The position numbers and the translations under genes were made by a program. A stretch of 64,000 bases of DNA from Pelomonas aquatica (lineage in GTDB: Bacteria > Pseudomonadota > Gammaproteobacteria > Burkholderiales > Burkholderiaceae_C): contig NZ_JAPPUW010000005.1 in assembly GCF_026712205.1 (NCBI RefSeq), forward strand, positions 1 to 64,000. Direction: 5' to 3'. Below, piece by piece: positions 23,254 through 31,998 of the stretch (position 1 is the stretch's first letter; each line of letters starts with the position of its first letter). The notes under the pieces were generated by a model. It saw only the letters and a list, made by a program, of their open reading frames with translations, ran no database searches and was not told the origin of the DNA.

Positions 23254-24663
23254 TCAACGCTTCTTGGCCGGGCGGATCCAGCCCGTCAGCGCGACCTGTT
23301 TGCCGCGCGCCACGGCGAGGTCGCCGGGGTTGACGTCCTTGGTGATCGTCGACCCGCCACCGATGGTGGCACCTTTGCCGAGCGTGACCGGCGCGACCAG
23401 CACGCAGTTGGAGCCGACATGGACGTCGTCGCCGATGGTCGTGCGGTGCTTGTTGGCGCCGTCGTAGTTGGCCGTGATGGCGCCGGCGCCGTAGTTGACG
23501 CGCTCGCCCACCGTCGCGTCGCCGAGGTAGGCGAGGTGGTTGGCCTTGGCGCCTTTTGCGAGCGTCGAGTTCTTGACCTCGACGAAGTTGCCGATGTGGA
23601 CATCCGCGCCGAGCTGGGCGCCGGGGCGCAGGCGGGCGAAGGGGCCGATCAGCGCGCCCGCGCCGACGCTGGCGCCGCCGGGCTTCTCGCCGTCGATGTG
23701 GCTGAACTCGTGGATGCGCGCGCCGGCCGCGATCTTCGCGTTGCGGATCACGCAGTTGGCGCCGATGCGCACACCGTCGCCCAGCTCGACTTCGCCCTCG
23801 AAGACGCAGTTCACGTCGATCTCGACGTCCTGGCCGTGGGTCAGCGTGCCGCGCAGGTCGAAGCGGGCCGGGTCGGCCAGGCGCATGCCGGCGTGCATCA
23901 GGTCCTCGGCCTGGGCGGCCTGGAAGGCGCGCTCCAGCTGCGCGAGCTGCACCGGGTCGTTGACGCCCAGCACCTCGGTCTCGCTCGAGGCCTTGATGCC
24001 CAGCACTGGCAGGCCCTCGGCGACGGCCATCGCGACGATGTCGGTCAGGTAATACTCGCCCTGGGCGTTGTTGTTGCTCAGCTGGCCGACCCAGCGCTTC
24101 AGCGCGGCCGTGGGCGCGGCCATCATGCCGCTGTAGCCCTCGTGGATGAGGCGCTGCTCGGGCGTGGCGTCCTTGTGCTCGACGATGGCCAGCACGCCGT
24201 CGTCGTCGGGGTCGCGCAGGATGCGGCCGTAGCCGCTGGGGTCGAAGAGGTCGACCGTCAGCAGCACCAGCGCGTGGCCGGCGCAGGCGTCGATCAGGGC
24301 CTTGGCCGTGGCCGTCTCGATCAGCGGCACGTCGCCATTGAGGATCAGCGTCGTGCCTTCGCCGACGAGGGCCGGCACGGCCTGCTGGATGGCGTGGCCG
24401 GTGCCGAGCTGGGGCATCTGGCGCACGAAGCCGATGCCACCCGCGGCTTGCGCCGCGGTTCCGATGTCTGCGGCAACGGCCGCCTCGACCAACTCGGCGC
24501 CGTGGCCGGTGATGACGATGCGGGCGGCGGCGTGCAGCGGCTCGCAGCTCTTCAGCACATGGGCCAGCAGCGAGCGCCCGGCGAGCTTGTGCAACACCTT
24601 GGGCGTTGCGGACTTCATGCGGGTGCCCTTGCCCGCCGCCATGATCACGATGTTGAGCGCCAT
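23254..24663 (-). CDS. glmU: bifunctional UDP-GlcNAc pyrophosphorylase / GlcN-1-P N-acetyltransferase
   Basis: A 469-residue GlmU that acetylates glucosamine-1-phosphate and then couples it to UTP, giving UDP-GlcNAc for peptidoglycan and lipopolysaccharide. The N-terminal nucleotidyltransferase has the signature IVIMAAGKGTRMKS, plus LNGDVPLI and EYYLTDIV. The C-terminal half (about 250-450) is a left-handed beta helix of hexapeptide repeats, including HLAYLGDATVGERVNYGAGAITANYDGANKHRT. Length and all motifs are normal. It is not next to glmS within the window. Confidence 0.97.
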   Translation of the reverse strand: MALNIVIMAAGKGTRMKSATPKVLHKLAGRSLLAHVLKSCEPLHAAARIVITGHGAELVEAAVAADIGTAAQAAGGIGFVRQMPQLGTGHAIQQAVPALVGEGTTLILNGDVPLIETATAKALIDACAGHALVLLTVDLFDPSGYGRILRDPDDDGVLAIVEHKDATPEQRLIHEGYSGMMAAPTAALKRWVGQLSNNNAQGEYYLTDIVAMAVAEGLPVLGIKASSETEVLGVNDPVQLAQLERAFQAAQAEDLMHAGMRLADPARFDLRGTLTHGQDVEIDVNCVFEGEVELGDGVRIGANCVIRNAKIAAGARIHEFSHIDGEKPGGASVGAGALIGPFARLRPGAQLGADVHIGNFVEVKNSTLAKGAKANHLAYLGDATVGERVNYGAGAITANYDGANKHRTTIGDDVHVGSNCVLVAPVTLGKGATIGGGSTITKDVNPGDLAVARGKQVALTGWIRPAKKR

Positions 24664-24737
24664 GCCTGCCTTGCGACTACGTTTTGACGAAGTCGCGATT
24701 ATGGGCAGGCCGTGTGACGCCGGCCTTGAAAAGCTGC

Positions 24738-25358
24738 CTAGCGGGCGACCTGTACGCTGACGCGGTGGGACTTCGGGTCCACCTTGGGGAAGTCGGCCAG
24801 CGCGGCCTCGAACAGCGCGCCGATCATGGACTCGCCACCCGCGGTGATGCCCTCGTTGCTGGCATGCGCCTCGAACAGCGCTTCGCCGCTGGCGCGGTCG
24901 CGCATCAGCACGGCCACGGCGCGGTCGTAGCGGCGGTCGAAGAAGGGGTCGTTGCGCCAGCCCCAGCCGCCCCAGCCGCCATAGCCGTAGCGCGGCGAGA
25001 GCAGCCGGCCGCGCCAGCGCCACCACAGCGGGTCGTCCCAGGGCACGGGGTCGTAGGCGGTGACGCGGGCGCCCAGCGTGACCAGCACGTCGGCGCTCCT
25101 GGCATCGGCCGCGGGCTTGAAGCCGGCCTTCTCGAGCGCGGCCCTGGCGGCGTCTTCGAGCGTGATCTCGCGCTTGCTGGCTTCCTCGTTGTGCTGCTGG
25201 GAGGGCAGGCGCTCGAAGGCGTAGCTGCCGGGCTTGCGCTCGGCCGGCCAGTTGCCATAACTGGATACGTCGGCGGAGACCATATAGGGCCCGGTGCAGG
25301 CGGCGAGCGCGGCGACGGCCAGCGCCGTGGCGGTGGAGAGGATCAGGCGGCGGTTCAT
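24738..25358 (-). CDS. DUF4136 domain lipoprotein
   Basis: A 206-residue lipoprotein with signal peptide and lipobox LAAC at about 18-21. The mature protein matches DUF4136: VSADVSSYGNWP near the N-terminus, a YAFERLPS segment, LEDAARAALEKAGFKPA, then DVLVTLGARV and a Trp/Gly/Tyr-rich stretch (RYGYGGWGGWGWRND). The function of the family is unknown; it is an envelope protein by its signal. The ATG at 25358 gives the intact signal. Confidence 0.85.
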   Translation of the reverse strand: MNRRLILSTATALAVAALAACTGPYMVSADVSSYGNWPAERKPGSYAFERLPSQQHNEEASKREITLEDAARAALEKAGFKPAADARSADVLVTLGARVTAYDPVPWDDPLWWRWRGRLLSPRYGYGGWGGWGWRNDPFFDRRYDRAVAVLMRDRASGEALFEAHASNEGITAGGESMIGALFEAALADFPKVDPKSHRVSVQVAR

Positions 25359-25420
25359 GGCGGCACCTCCATGGAATGACATGCCGCCATTCTGGCCCGC
25401 CGACGTTGCCCCCGTGTAAA

Positions 25421-26353
25421 TCAGCGTTGCAGCGTGATCACCGAACTCGCGGGGGACGGCGTTGCGCAAGATTCATCGTCGTCGAAGGCGATGTCCCCGC
25501 CCGCGTCGGCGACGCCGGTGGCCTGGATGGTCTCGAAGGGGAAGAGCTTCTTGTCCATCATGTGCGAGGGCACGATGCTGCCCATGGCCGTGAAGATGTT
25601 GTCGATGCGGCCCGGGTAGCGCTTCTCCCATTCGTTGATCATGGCCTTGACCTGCACGCGCTGCAGGTTCTCCTGGCTGCCGCAGAGGTTGCACGGGATG
25701 ATGGGGAACTCGCGGTGCTCGGCCCAGCGCACGAGGTCGGGCTCCTTCACGTAGGCCAGCGGGCGGATGACGACGTTCCTGCCGTCGTCGCTGACGAGCT
25801 TGGGCGGCATGCCCTTGATGCGGCTGCCGAAGAACATGTTCAGGAACAGCGTCGTGACGATGTCGTCGCGGTGGTGGCCCAGCGCGATCTTGGTGGCGCC
25901 CAGCTCGCCGGCCACGCGGTAGAGGATGCCGCGGCGCAGGCGCGAGCACAGGCTGCAGGTCGTCTTGCCCTCGGGGATGAGCTTCTTGACGATGGAATAG
26001 GTGTCCTGGCTCTCGATGTGGAAGTCCACGCCGCGCGAACGCAGGTAGTTGGGCAGCACGTCCTCGGGGAAGCCGGGCTGCTTCTGGTCGAGGTTGACGG
26101 CGACGAGGCTGAACTTGATGGGCGCGCGCTGCTGCAGGTTGAGCAGGATGTCCAGCATCGCGTAGCTGTCCTTGCCGCCGGACAGGCAGACCATGACCTT
26201 GTCGCCGTCTTCGATCATGTTGAAGTCGGTGATGGCCTGGCCGACCTGGCGGTGCAGGCGCTTGGACAGCTTGTTGATCTCAAAGGCGGCCTTTTTCTCG
26301 GCGGCGAGGGCTTCGGCGGCAGCCTGATCGTGGTCGATGACGTCTGTATTCAT
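25421..26353 (-). CDS. ttcA: tRNA 2-thiocytidine(32) synthetase TtcA
   Basis: A 310-residue PP-loop ATPase that, with an Fe-S cluster, thiolates cytidine 32 of certain tRNAs. The PP-loop [10 protein letters not shown] and the cluster-binding Cys pairs in [12 protein letters not shown] and PCNLCGSQ are all present, as is [18 protein letters not shown]. The ATG at 26353 is chosen; an in-frame TTG 18 bases upstream is possible. It follows the oxidoreductase-FolB gene on the same strand, separated by a repeat copy. Confidence 0.95.
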   Translation of the reverse strand: MNTDVIDHDQAAAEALAAEKKAAFEINKLSKRLHRQVGQAITDFNMIEDGDKVMVCLSGGKDSYAMLDILLNLQQRAPIKFSLVAVNLDQKQPGFPEDVLPNYLRSRGVDFHIESQDTYSIVKKLIPEGKTTCSLCSRLRRGILYRVAGELGATKIALGHHRDDIVTTLFLNMFFGSRIKGMPPKLVSDDGRNVVIRPLAYVKEPDLVRWAEHREFPIIPCNLCGSQENLQRVQVKAMINEWEKRYPGRIDNIFTAMGSIVPSHMMDKKLFPFETIQATGVADAGGDIAFDDDESCATPSPASSVITLQR

Positions 26354-26405
26354 GGCAGTCGTTGAAGTCAATTGGGGAGGCTGGCGCAGCGCGCCGCCGA
26401 TTCAT

Positions 26406-26489
26406 CCAGCGGCTGCCGTGGAACCGGCTTTGCCGGGCCACTGGCAGCGCCCCCTTGAGGGGGCACGCGAAGCGTGTAGGGGGTGGTCA
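26406..26489. repeat. intergenic repeat, copy 1 (related to 62885-63034)
   Basis: The segment contains CCGTGGAACCGGCTTTGCCG at 26417 and the imperfect hairpin CCCCTTGAGGGGGC...TAGGGGGTGG near its right end. A second copy at 62885-63034 matches closely over the first about 42 bases and again over the CCCTTGAGG...GGTGGTC end. The right end overlaps the stop codon of the oxidoreductase-FolB gene. The Gly/Cys-neutral TAGGGGGTGG type tail is common in intergenic repeats of related genomes. Function unknown. Confidence 0.6.
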
Positions 26490-27737
26490 CCATTGCCCGG
26501 TTTCGGAGCTGACTGCGACTTCGCAGTCCGGGAAGATTTCAAGCTTGGTCAGCTTCACGCGCACGCCGACGACGCCGGTGAGGCTCATCAGGCGGTTGCT
26601 GAGCTTGCCCACCAGCGCCTCGACGAGGTCGGTGTGCTCGACGGTGCACTCGTCGATGATGGCGGCGCGGATGCGGCGGTAGTCCAGCACGCGGCCGATG
26701 TCGGCGTCGCGCGCGACGATGGGTAGGGCACCGAGGTTGACCTCGGCATCGACCTGGATGGGCTGCGGGCCGCTGCGCTCGAAATCGAGGATGCCCAGAT
26801 TCGCGTCGAAGCGCAGGCCCTGCAGATGGATGACCTGGCGGTTGTTGAAGCGTTGCGGCGCGGCCATGGCCGCCTCGGGGCGCAGGGCCTGCTCGATGAG
26901 CTTGGCGGCCTGCACGCCGTCGGCCAGCGCCGTCTGCACGCAGGGGTGCCAGCGGCCGCTGGCGTCGCCGGCCACGAAGGCGTGCGGGCGGTCGTGCTCG
27001 CTGAGCAGCGCGAAGGCCGAGGGCTCGGGCTCGAAGCCCAGCAGCGCGGCGACCATGTCGAAGCGCTCGTCGCCGACGCTCACGCCGCTGTCGCCGGGCC
27101 GCAGCGCGTCGGGCAGCGGCGTGGACAGGCGCAGCCGGATGCGCGGATGCGCCTCGGCGCGCGACGCGAGGTGGGCCTGGGCGCGCCAGCTGCCGCGGGC
27201 CCACAGCGTCACGTCGAAGCCGCGGTCGGCCAGGAAGAGGGCGTTCTCGGCCGCGTTGTCGCCGGCGCCCAGCAGCAGCGCGCGGCCGGGCGGCAGCATG
27301 TCGCGGCGGGCGGTCAGCGAGGTGGCGTCCAGCACGCGCGGGTGGGGCACGGCGAAGTAGCGCGCCGGCCGCAGCAGCCGCAGGCCGGTGGCCACGAGCA
27401 GGGCGCGCGCCTGCACATGCTCGCCGGTGGCCAGCTGCAGCGTCCAGGCGCCGGCCGCGTGGCGGGCCGACTCCGCCCGTGTGCCCAGGCGCAGCGCAAC
27501 GCCGGCCGTGGATTCGATCTGGCGGGCGTAGTGCAGGGCCAGGTCGGCCAGCGCGGCGGCGGGCTGGCCCAGCACCCAGTCCTGGCGGAAGTCCAGTCCG
27601 CGCAGCGCGGCGCACAGCTGCGGCTCGCGCTCGACCAGCAGCACCGACAGCCCCAGCTGCGCGAGCCACGAAGCGGCGCTGCAGCCCGCGGGGCCGCCGC
27701 CGAGGATGGCAACGTCGATGGAGGTGGAGTCGGGCAT
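26487..27737 (-). CDS. FAD-dependent oxidoreductase fused to dihydroneopterin aldolase (FolB) domain
   Basis: A 416-residue two-domain protein. Residues 1-290 are a thioredoxin-reductase-like flavoprotein: dinucleotide motif LGGGPAG (13-18) at the N-terminus, a second GAGDNAAENALFLADRGFDV site, and HAFVAGDASGRWHPCVQTALADG, the FAD-binding C-terminal part. No CxxC redox pair is seen. Residues about 296-416 are a full FolB domain: LRFDANLGILDFERSG with a catalytic-type Glu at 320, VLDYRRIRAAI, and the terminal VRVKLTKLEIFPDCEVAV with Lys at 395/398. FolB makes 6-hydroxymethyl-dihydropterin in folate synthesis. The ATG at 27737 is assumed. Confidence 0.85.
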   Translation of the reverse strand: MPDSTSIDVAILGGGPAGCSAASWLAQLGLSVLLVEREPQLCAALRGLDFRQDWVLGQPAAALADLALHYARQIESTAGVALRLGTRAESARHAAGAWTLQLATGEHVQARALLVATGLRLLRPARYFAVPHPRVLDATSLTARRDMLPPGRALLLGAGDNAAENALFLADRGFDVTLWARGSWRAQAHLASRAEAHPRIRLRLSTPLPDALRPGDSGVSVGDERFDMVAALLGFEPEPSAFALLSEHDRPHAFVAGDASGRWHPCVQTALADGVQAAKLIEQALRPEAAMAAPQRFNNRQVIHLQGLRFDANLGILDFERSGPQPIQVDAEVNLGALPIVARDADIGRVLDYRRIRAAIIDECTVEHTDLVEALVGKLSNRLMSLTGVVGVRVKLTKLEIFPDCEVAVSSETGQW

Positions 27738-27763
27738 GGGCGCGGCCGAAGCAAAGCCGCCGA

Positions 27764-28459
27764 TTATCCCAGCCGGGGCTTTTTCCCCCGCAAGCGCCGG
27801 TAGACCCGCCACCCCAGCAGCGCGGCAAGGATCACGCCGTAGACGGCCGGCTCGGCGAAGTTGTGCTTGCCGGCGCGCATCCAGATGAAGTGCATCAGCG
27901 CGATGACGGAGATCGCATAGACCGCCTTGTGCAGGGCCTGCCAGCGCTTCGCGCCGAGAAGCCGGATGGCCCTGTTGAAGCTGGTGGCCGCCAGCGGCAG
28001 CAGCAGCAGCCAGGCCGTGAAGCCCATCAGGATGAAGGGCCGCTTGGCGATGTCGCGGCCGATGTCGCCGAAGTCCAGCCCCATGTCCAGCCAGCCGTAG
28101 GCCAGCAGGTGCAGGCTGGCGTAGCTGAACGTGAACAGGCCCAGCATGCGCCGAAAGCGCGCCAGTGCGGCCAGGCCGCTCAGCTCGCGCAGCGGCGTGA
28201 TGGCCAGCGCGATCATGAGGCCGCGCAGCGTCCAGTCGCCCAGGCGGCGGATCAGCGCCTCGGCGGGGTTGGCGCCGAGCTGGTTGGCGAAGGCACCGTA
28301 GACCAGCCAGGCCAGCGGCAGCAGGCAGGCGATGAACAGCAGCGGCTTGGCGGCACGGCTGAGTAATGCCGCCTGGACGAGGCCTCGCGCCGTCCGGCCC
28401 CCGGAGGGTGCGGGCAGGCTGGCGCTGGCCTGGGGAGCTGTCGAGAGCAGCAGCTTCAT
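27764..28459 (-). CDS. msrQ: MsrQ, heme membrane subunit of the methionine sulfoxide reductase system
   Basis: A 231-residue integral membrane protein with about six helices, matching MsrQ (formerly YedZ), which passes electrons from quinones to MsrP. It shows GDWTLRGLMIALAITPLR and RRMLGLFTFSYASLHLLAYGWLD with heme-ligand His, AKRPFILMGFTAW, and WQALHKAVYAISVIALMHFIWM. It starts two bases after the stop of msrP, so the pair forms one operon. Confidence 0.93.
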   Translation of the reverse strand: MKLLLSTAPQASASLPAPSGGRTARGLVQAALLSRAAKPLLFIACLLPLAWLVYGAFANQLGANPAEALIRRLGDWTLRGLMIALAITPLRELSGLAALARFRRMLGLFTFSYASLHLLAYGWLDMGLDFGDIGRDIAKRPFILMGFTAWLLLLPLAATSFNRAIRLLGAKRWQALHKAVYAISVIALMHFIWMRAGKHNFAEPAVYGVILAALLGWRVYRRLRGKKPRLG

Positions 28460-28461
28460 CG

Positions 28462-29442
28462 TCAGTAGAAGCGCTTCAGGTCCATGCCGGCATAGAGCTG
28501 CCCGACCTGGGCCTCGTAGCCGTTGAACATCAGCGTGGGGCGCTTCTTCGAGAACAGGCCGTCCTCGCCGATGCGGCGCTCGGCCGCCTGGCTCCAGCGC
28601 GGGTGGGGCACGCTGGGGTTCACGTTGGAGTAGAAGCCGTACTCCTGCTGCGCCGCCTTGGTCCAGCTGGACATGGGCTCCTTCTCGACGAAGCGGATCT
28701 TGACGATGCTCTTTGCCGACTTGAAGCCGTACTTCCACGGCAGGGCCAGGCGCAGCGGTGCGCCGTTCTGGTTGGGCAGCATTTCGCCGTACATGCCGAA
28801 CACCAGCATCGCCAGCGGGTGCATGGCCTCGTCGATGCGCAGGCCCTCGACATAGGGCCAGTCCAGCACGCCCGAGCGCACGCCGGGCATCTGCGACCTG
28901 TCGGCCAGGCTGGTGAACTCGACGTATTTGGCCTTGGACGTGGGCTGGGCCTGCTTGAGCAGTTCGGCCAGCGAATAGCCCGTCCACGGGATCACCATGC
29001 TCCAGCCTTCGACGCAGCGCAGCCGGTACAGGCGCTCCTCCATCGGCGCGAGCTTCAGCAGGGCCTCGATGTCGAAGCGGCCGGGCCTGCCGCATTCGCC
29101 CTCGATGCTGACCGTCCAGGGGCGCGTCTTCAGCGTGTGGGCATGCTCGGTGGGGTCGGCCTTGTCGGTGCCGAACTCGTAGAAGTTGTTGTACGAGGTC
29201 GCGTCGGCGTAGCTGGTGGGCCTGTCCATCACGAAGGCGCCGGCCACGGCCGAGCGCGCGCCGGGTAGCCTGGGCAGCTTGCCGCCGCCGGGTGCTGCGG
29301 GCTGGGCCAGGGCCAGCGGCGATGCGGCCGCGAGGCTCAGCGCGGCCAGGGCCTCGCGCCGTGTCGGGCGGTTCAGATAGGCCGAGCGCGGCGTGATCTC
29401 GCTGGGCAGCGGGTCGTGAAGGGCGGAGGTTCGGATCAGCAT
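28462..29442 (-). CDS. msrP: MsrP, periplasmic protein-methionine sulfoxide reductase catalytic subunit
   Basis: A 326-residue molybdopterin enzyme that repairs oxidised methionine in periplasmic proteins. The N-terminus has a twin-arginine signal ([23 protein letters not shown]), as expected for folding with cofactor in the cytoplasm. The Mo-ligating Cys is Cys143 in [13 protein letters not shown]. Other family blocks are [26 protein letters not shown] and [19 protein letters not shown] at 29442 is chosen; it sets the Tat motif at about residue 25. Confidence 0.95.
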   Translation of the reverse strand: MLIRTSALHDPLPSEITPRSAYLNRPTRREALAALSLAAASPLALAQPAAPGGGKLPRLPGARSAVAGAFVMDRPTSYADATSYNNFYEFGTDKADPTEHAHTLKTRPWTVSIEGECGRPGRFDIEALLKLAPMEERLYRLRCVEGWSMVIPWTGYSLAELLKQAQPTSKAKYVEFTSLADRSQMPGVRSGVLDWPYVEGLRIDEAMHPLAMLVFGMYGEMLPNQNGAPLRLALPWKYGFKSAKSIVKIRFVEKEPMSSWTKAAQQEYGFYSNVNPSVPHPRWSQAAERRIGEDGLFSKKRPTLMFNGYEAQVGQLYAGMDLKRFY

Positions 29443-29661
29443 GAGGCTCTCAGGGCGGTGGGGCTGACCTGTCGGTCGGCCGGGGACGGGCACAACTTAC
29501 ACCCGCAGGGCTGGCGGTGCCTGAGGTCATCAAGAATCCCGACCCGCGCGCCGGTGCTGCCAAGTGGGCGCCGTGCATGGGTTTTCACGCTGTTCGCGGT
29601 GGGGCCGGGTCGGCAGACTGCGCGGTCCGCTTCATAGAGCTTTACAAGACAGGGAGAGAAG

Positions 29662-30867
29662 ATGATGAAGGAATGGGTCTGCTCGCGTGAGCGCACGCTG
29701 GGCGCGGTGTTGCTGGTGCTGGGCGTGCTGGTCTGGCTGGGCCTGATCGTCGGCACCTTCGGCGTCATGCTGATCGTGCTGCTGTTCGGTTTCGTGGCCT
29801 ATGTGTTTGCGCAGTCGGCCCTGGTGGCCCATGTGCGCGGCAATGGCGTGCAGCTGGGGGCCGAGCAGTTCCCGGACCTGCATGGGCAATTCGTGAGCTG
29901 CTGCGAGAAGCTCGGCCTGGACAAGCAGCCCGAGGCCTATGTGCTGCAGGGCGGCGGCATGCTGAATGCCTTCGCGGCCCAGTTCCTGGGCCACCGTTTC
30001 GTCGTGCTGCTGTCGGGCGTCGTCGACGCGATGCAGGCTCACCCCGACGGCGTGCGCTTCTATGTCGGCCATGAGCTCGGCCATCTGCGGCGCGGCCATG
30101 CCGTCGGCGGCCTGCTGCGCATGCCGGTGCTGTGGCTGCCGCTGATCGGCGGGGCCTATGCGCGGGCCAAGGAGACGAGCTGCGACCTGCACGGCCTGGC
30201 CTGCAGCAGCTCCGGCGAGTCGGCCGCGCGGGCCCTCGCGGCGCTGGCCAGCGGCCCGCAGCGCTGGCAGCAGATGGACATGAAGGTCTTCGCGCGCCAG
30301 TCCCGCCACGGCGCGGGCTTCTGGATGTCCTTCCACGAGCTGGCCTCGGGCTACCCCTGGCTGACCAAGCGCGTCGCCCGCGTGATGGGCGCCAACCGAC
30401 TGCCGGGCCGCAACCCGCTGGCCTATGTGCTGGCCGCCTTCGTGCCCTATGCCGGCCGGCTGGGCGGAGGCTTCGGGCTGCTGCTGATGGTCTATCTGAT
30501 CGGCGTGCTGGCCGCGGTGGCCATCCCGCAGTACCAGGCCTACACGATCAAGGCCAAGCTGGTGCAGGCGGTGCAGGCCTCGAACGGCGCGCGCGAGGCG
30601 CTGGCGCAGCAGTATCTGCAGAGCGGGCAGATCCCCGAGTCCCTGGCCGCTGCGGGGCTGCCCGAGATGGCGGCCGACGGCAGCCGCCTGAGCCTGGACG
30701 CCGAAGGCATGGTGCTCACGGTGCAGACGCCGCGCGGCGCCCTCGTCTTCACGCCGCATCGCGACGAGAAGGGCGGCCTGGGCTGGGAATGCGCGGGCCG
30801 GACGCCGCTGACGGCCCAGCAGCTGCCGGCGGGTTGCATGGTGGCTGAAGGCACCGGCAAGTTCTAG
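29662..30867 (+). CDS. M48 family metalloprotease with C-terminal type IV pilin-like segment
   Basis: A 401-residue membrane protein. Residues 12-58 hold membrane segments; the M48 peptidase core has zinc motif HELGH (137-141, catalytic Glu138) and a likely third ligand in ETSCD (Glu171). Residues about 270-400 are unlike M48 proteins: FGLLLMVYLIGVLAAVAIPQYQAYTIKAK followed by a small globular tail with a Cys pair. This copies the N-terminal helix and head of a type IV pilin such as PilA, minus the leader and pre-pilin cleavage site. Substrate is unknown. Similar fusions occur in some betaproteobacteria, from memory. Confidence 0.85.
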   Translation: MMKEWVCSRERTLGAVLLVLGVLVWLGLIVGTFGVMLIVLLFGFVAYVFAQSALVAHVRGNGVQLGAEQFPDLHGQFVSCCEKLGLDKQPEAYVLQGGGMLNAFAAQFLGHRFVVLLSGVVDAMQAHPDGVRFYVGHELGHLRRGHAVGGLLRMPVLWLPLIGGAYARAKETSCDLHGLACSSSGESAARALAALASGPQRWQQMDMKVFARQSRHGAGFWMSFHELASGYPWLTKRVARVMGANRLPGRNPLAYVLAAFVPYAGRLGGGFGLLLMVYLIGVLAAVAIPQYQAYTIKAKLVQAVQASNGAREALAQQYLQSGQIPESLAAAGLPEMAADGSRLSLDAEGMVLTVQTPRGALVFTPHRDEKGGLGWECAGRTPLTAQQLPAGCMVAEGTGKF

Positions 30868-30881
30868 AAGAAGCGGCCGCC

Positions 30882-31952
30882 CTGTCCGCTCCTACGCCCG
30901 CACGCTGGCGCGATGCCAGGCGCCACGCCTGGCTGCTGTCGGGCCGGTTCCCGGGCCTGGCATGGCTGAACGTCTGGCAGGCCGACCGCAGCAACCCGCC
31001 CGAGGCCCAGGGGCCGGCGCTGGAGGTCGACCGCTGGTATCTCGCCGTGCTGCTGCTCTTCGTGCCGCTGCAGTTCGGGTTGACGCTGCACGGCGCCTGG
31101 CTGGCGGCTCAAGGCGGGCTGGGCGTGGCGGGCTTCATCGGCCTGGTGCTCACGGTGGGCGGCATCAACGGCGCGGCTATCAACACGGCGCATGAGCTGG
31201 GCCACTAGCACGCGGCGTGGGAGCGATGGATGTCGCGCCTGGTGCTGGCGCCCGTGGCCTACGGCCACTTCTTCGTCGAGCACAACCGCGGCCACCATCG
31301 CCGCGTCGCCACGCCGGGAGACCCGGCCAGCGCGCGCCTGGGCGAAAGCTTCTGGGCCTTTCTGCCGCGCACGCTGGGGGGCAGCCTGCGTTCGGCCTGG
31401 CATCCCGAAGGCCGGCGCCTGGCGGGTCGTGGCCATGGCCCCTGGCATTGGCGCAACGAATGCCTGCAGGCTTGGGGCCTGACCGTGCTGCTGTGGGGTG
31501 GACTGGTGGCGTGGCTGGGCTGGGCGGTGCTGCCCTTCCTGCTCGTTCAGGCGGCCTACGGCGTGCAGCTGCTGGAGGTGGTGAACTACATGGAGCACTA
31601 CGGCCTGCTGCGACAGCAGGGGCCCGACGGCCGCTATGAGCGCTGCGCGCCCGAGCACTCATGGAACAGCAACCACCGCGTGTCCAACTTTTTCCTCCAC
31701 CATCTGCAGCGCCACAGCGACCACCACGCCCACCCGGCGCGCCACTACCAGGCCCTGCGGCATTTCGAAGAGGTGCCGCAGCTGCCGATTGGCTACGCGG
31801 GCCTGCTCCTGGTGGCCTATGTAACGCCGCTGTGGTTCCGGCTGATGGACCGAAGGGTGCTGGCGCATTACGGCGGGGAGCTCAAGCGGGCGAATGTGCA
31901 GCCGGGCGCCCGGGCCAGGTTGGAGGCGCGATGGGGGAAAAGTAAGGGTTGA
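30882..31952 (+). pseudogene. alkB (alkane 1-monooxygenase) pseudogene: lost start, internal deletion, in-frame stop
   Basis: Remnant of an integral-membrane non-heme diiron alkane hydroxylase. The frame begins with an AlkB-like N-terminus (SAPTPARWRDARRHAWLLS) led by CTG where an ATG is expected at 30882. It then jumps to a later region (ADRSNPPEAQ), as if about 60-70 residues with the first membrane segments were deleted. A TAG at 31206 interrupts NTAHELGH*HAAWERW, where a Lys codon is expected. All later metal-binding blocks (EHNRGHH, NYMEHYGL, LQRHSDHHAH) are intact. A 240-residue product starting at 31230 could be translated but would lack the HELGH block. Confidence 0.85.
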
Positions 31953-31998
31953 CGTCGCCGCGCCGGGACGCGACGACGAGTTCGTTCAGGCTCTCAGC

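Noticed and set aside
31230-31952. Intact 240-residue desaturase-like gene
   Set aside because: It continues in frame with an upstream AlkB segment ending in TAG, and lacks the HELGH block needed for the di-iron site; pseudogene is the better reading.
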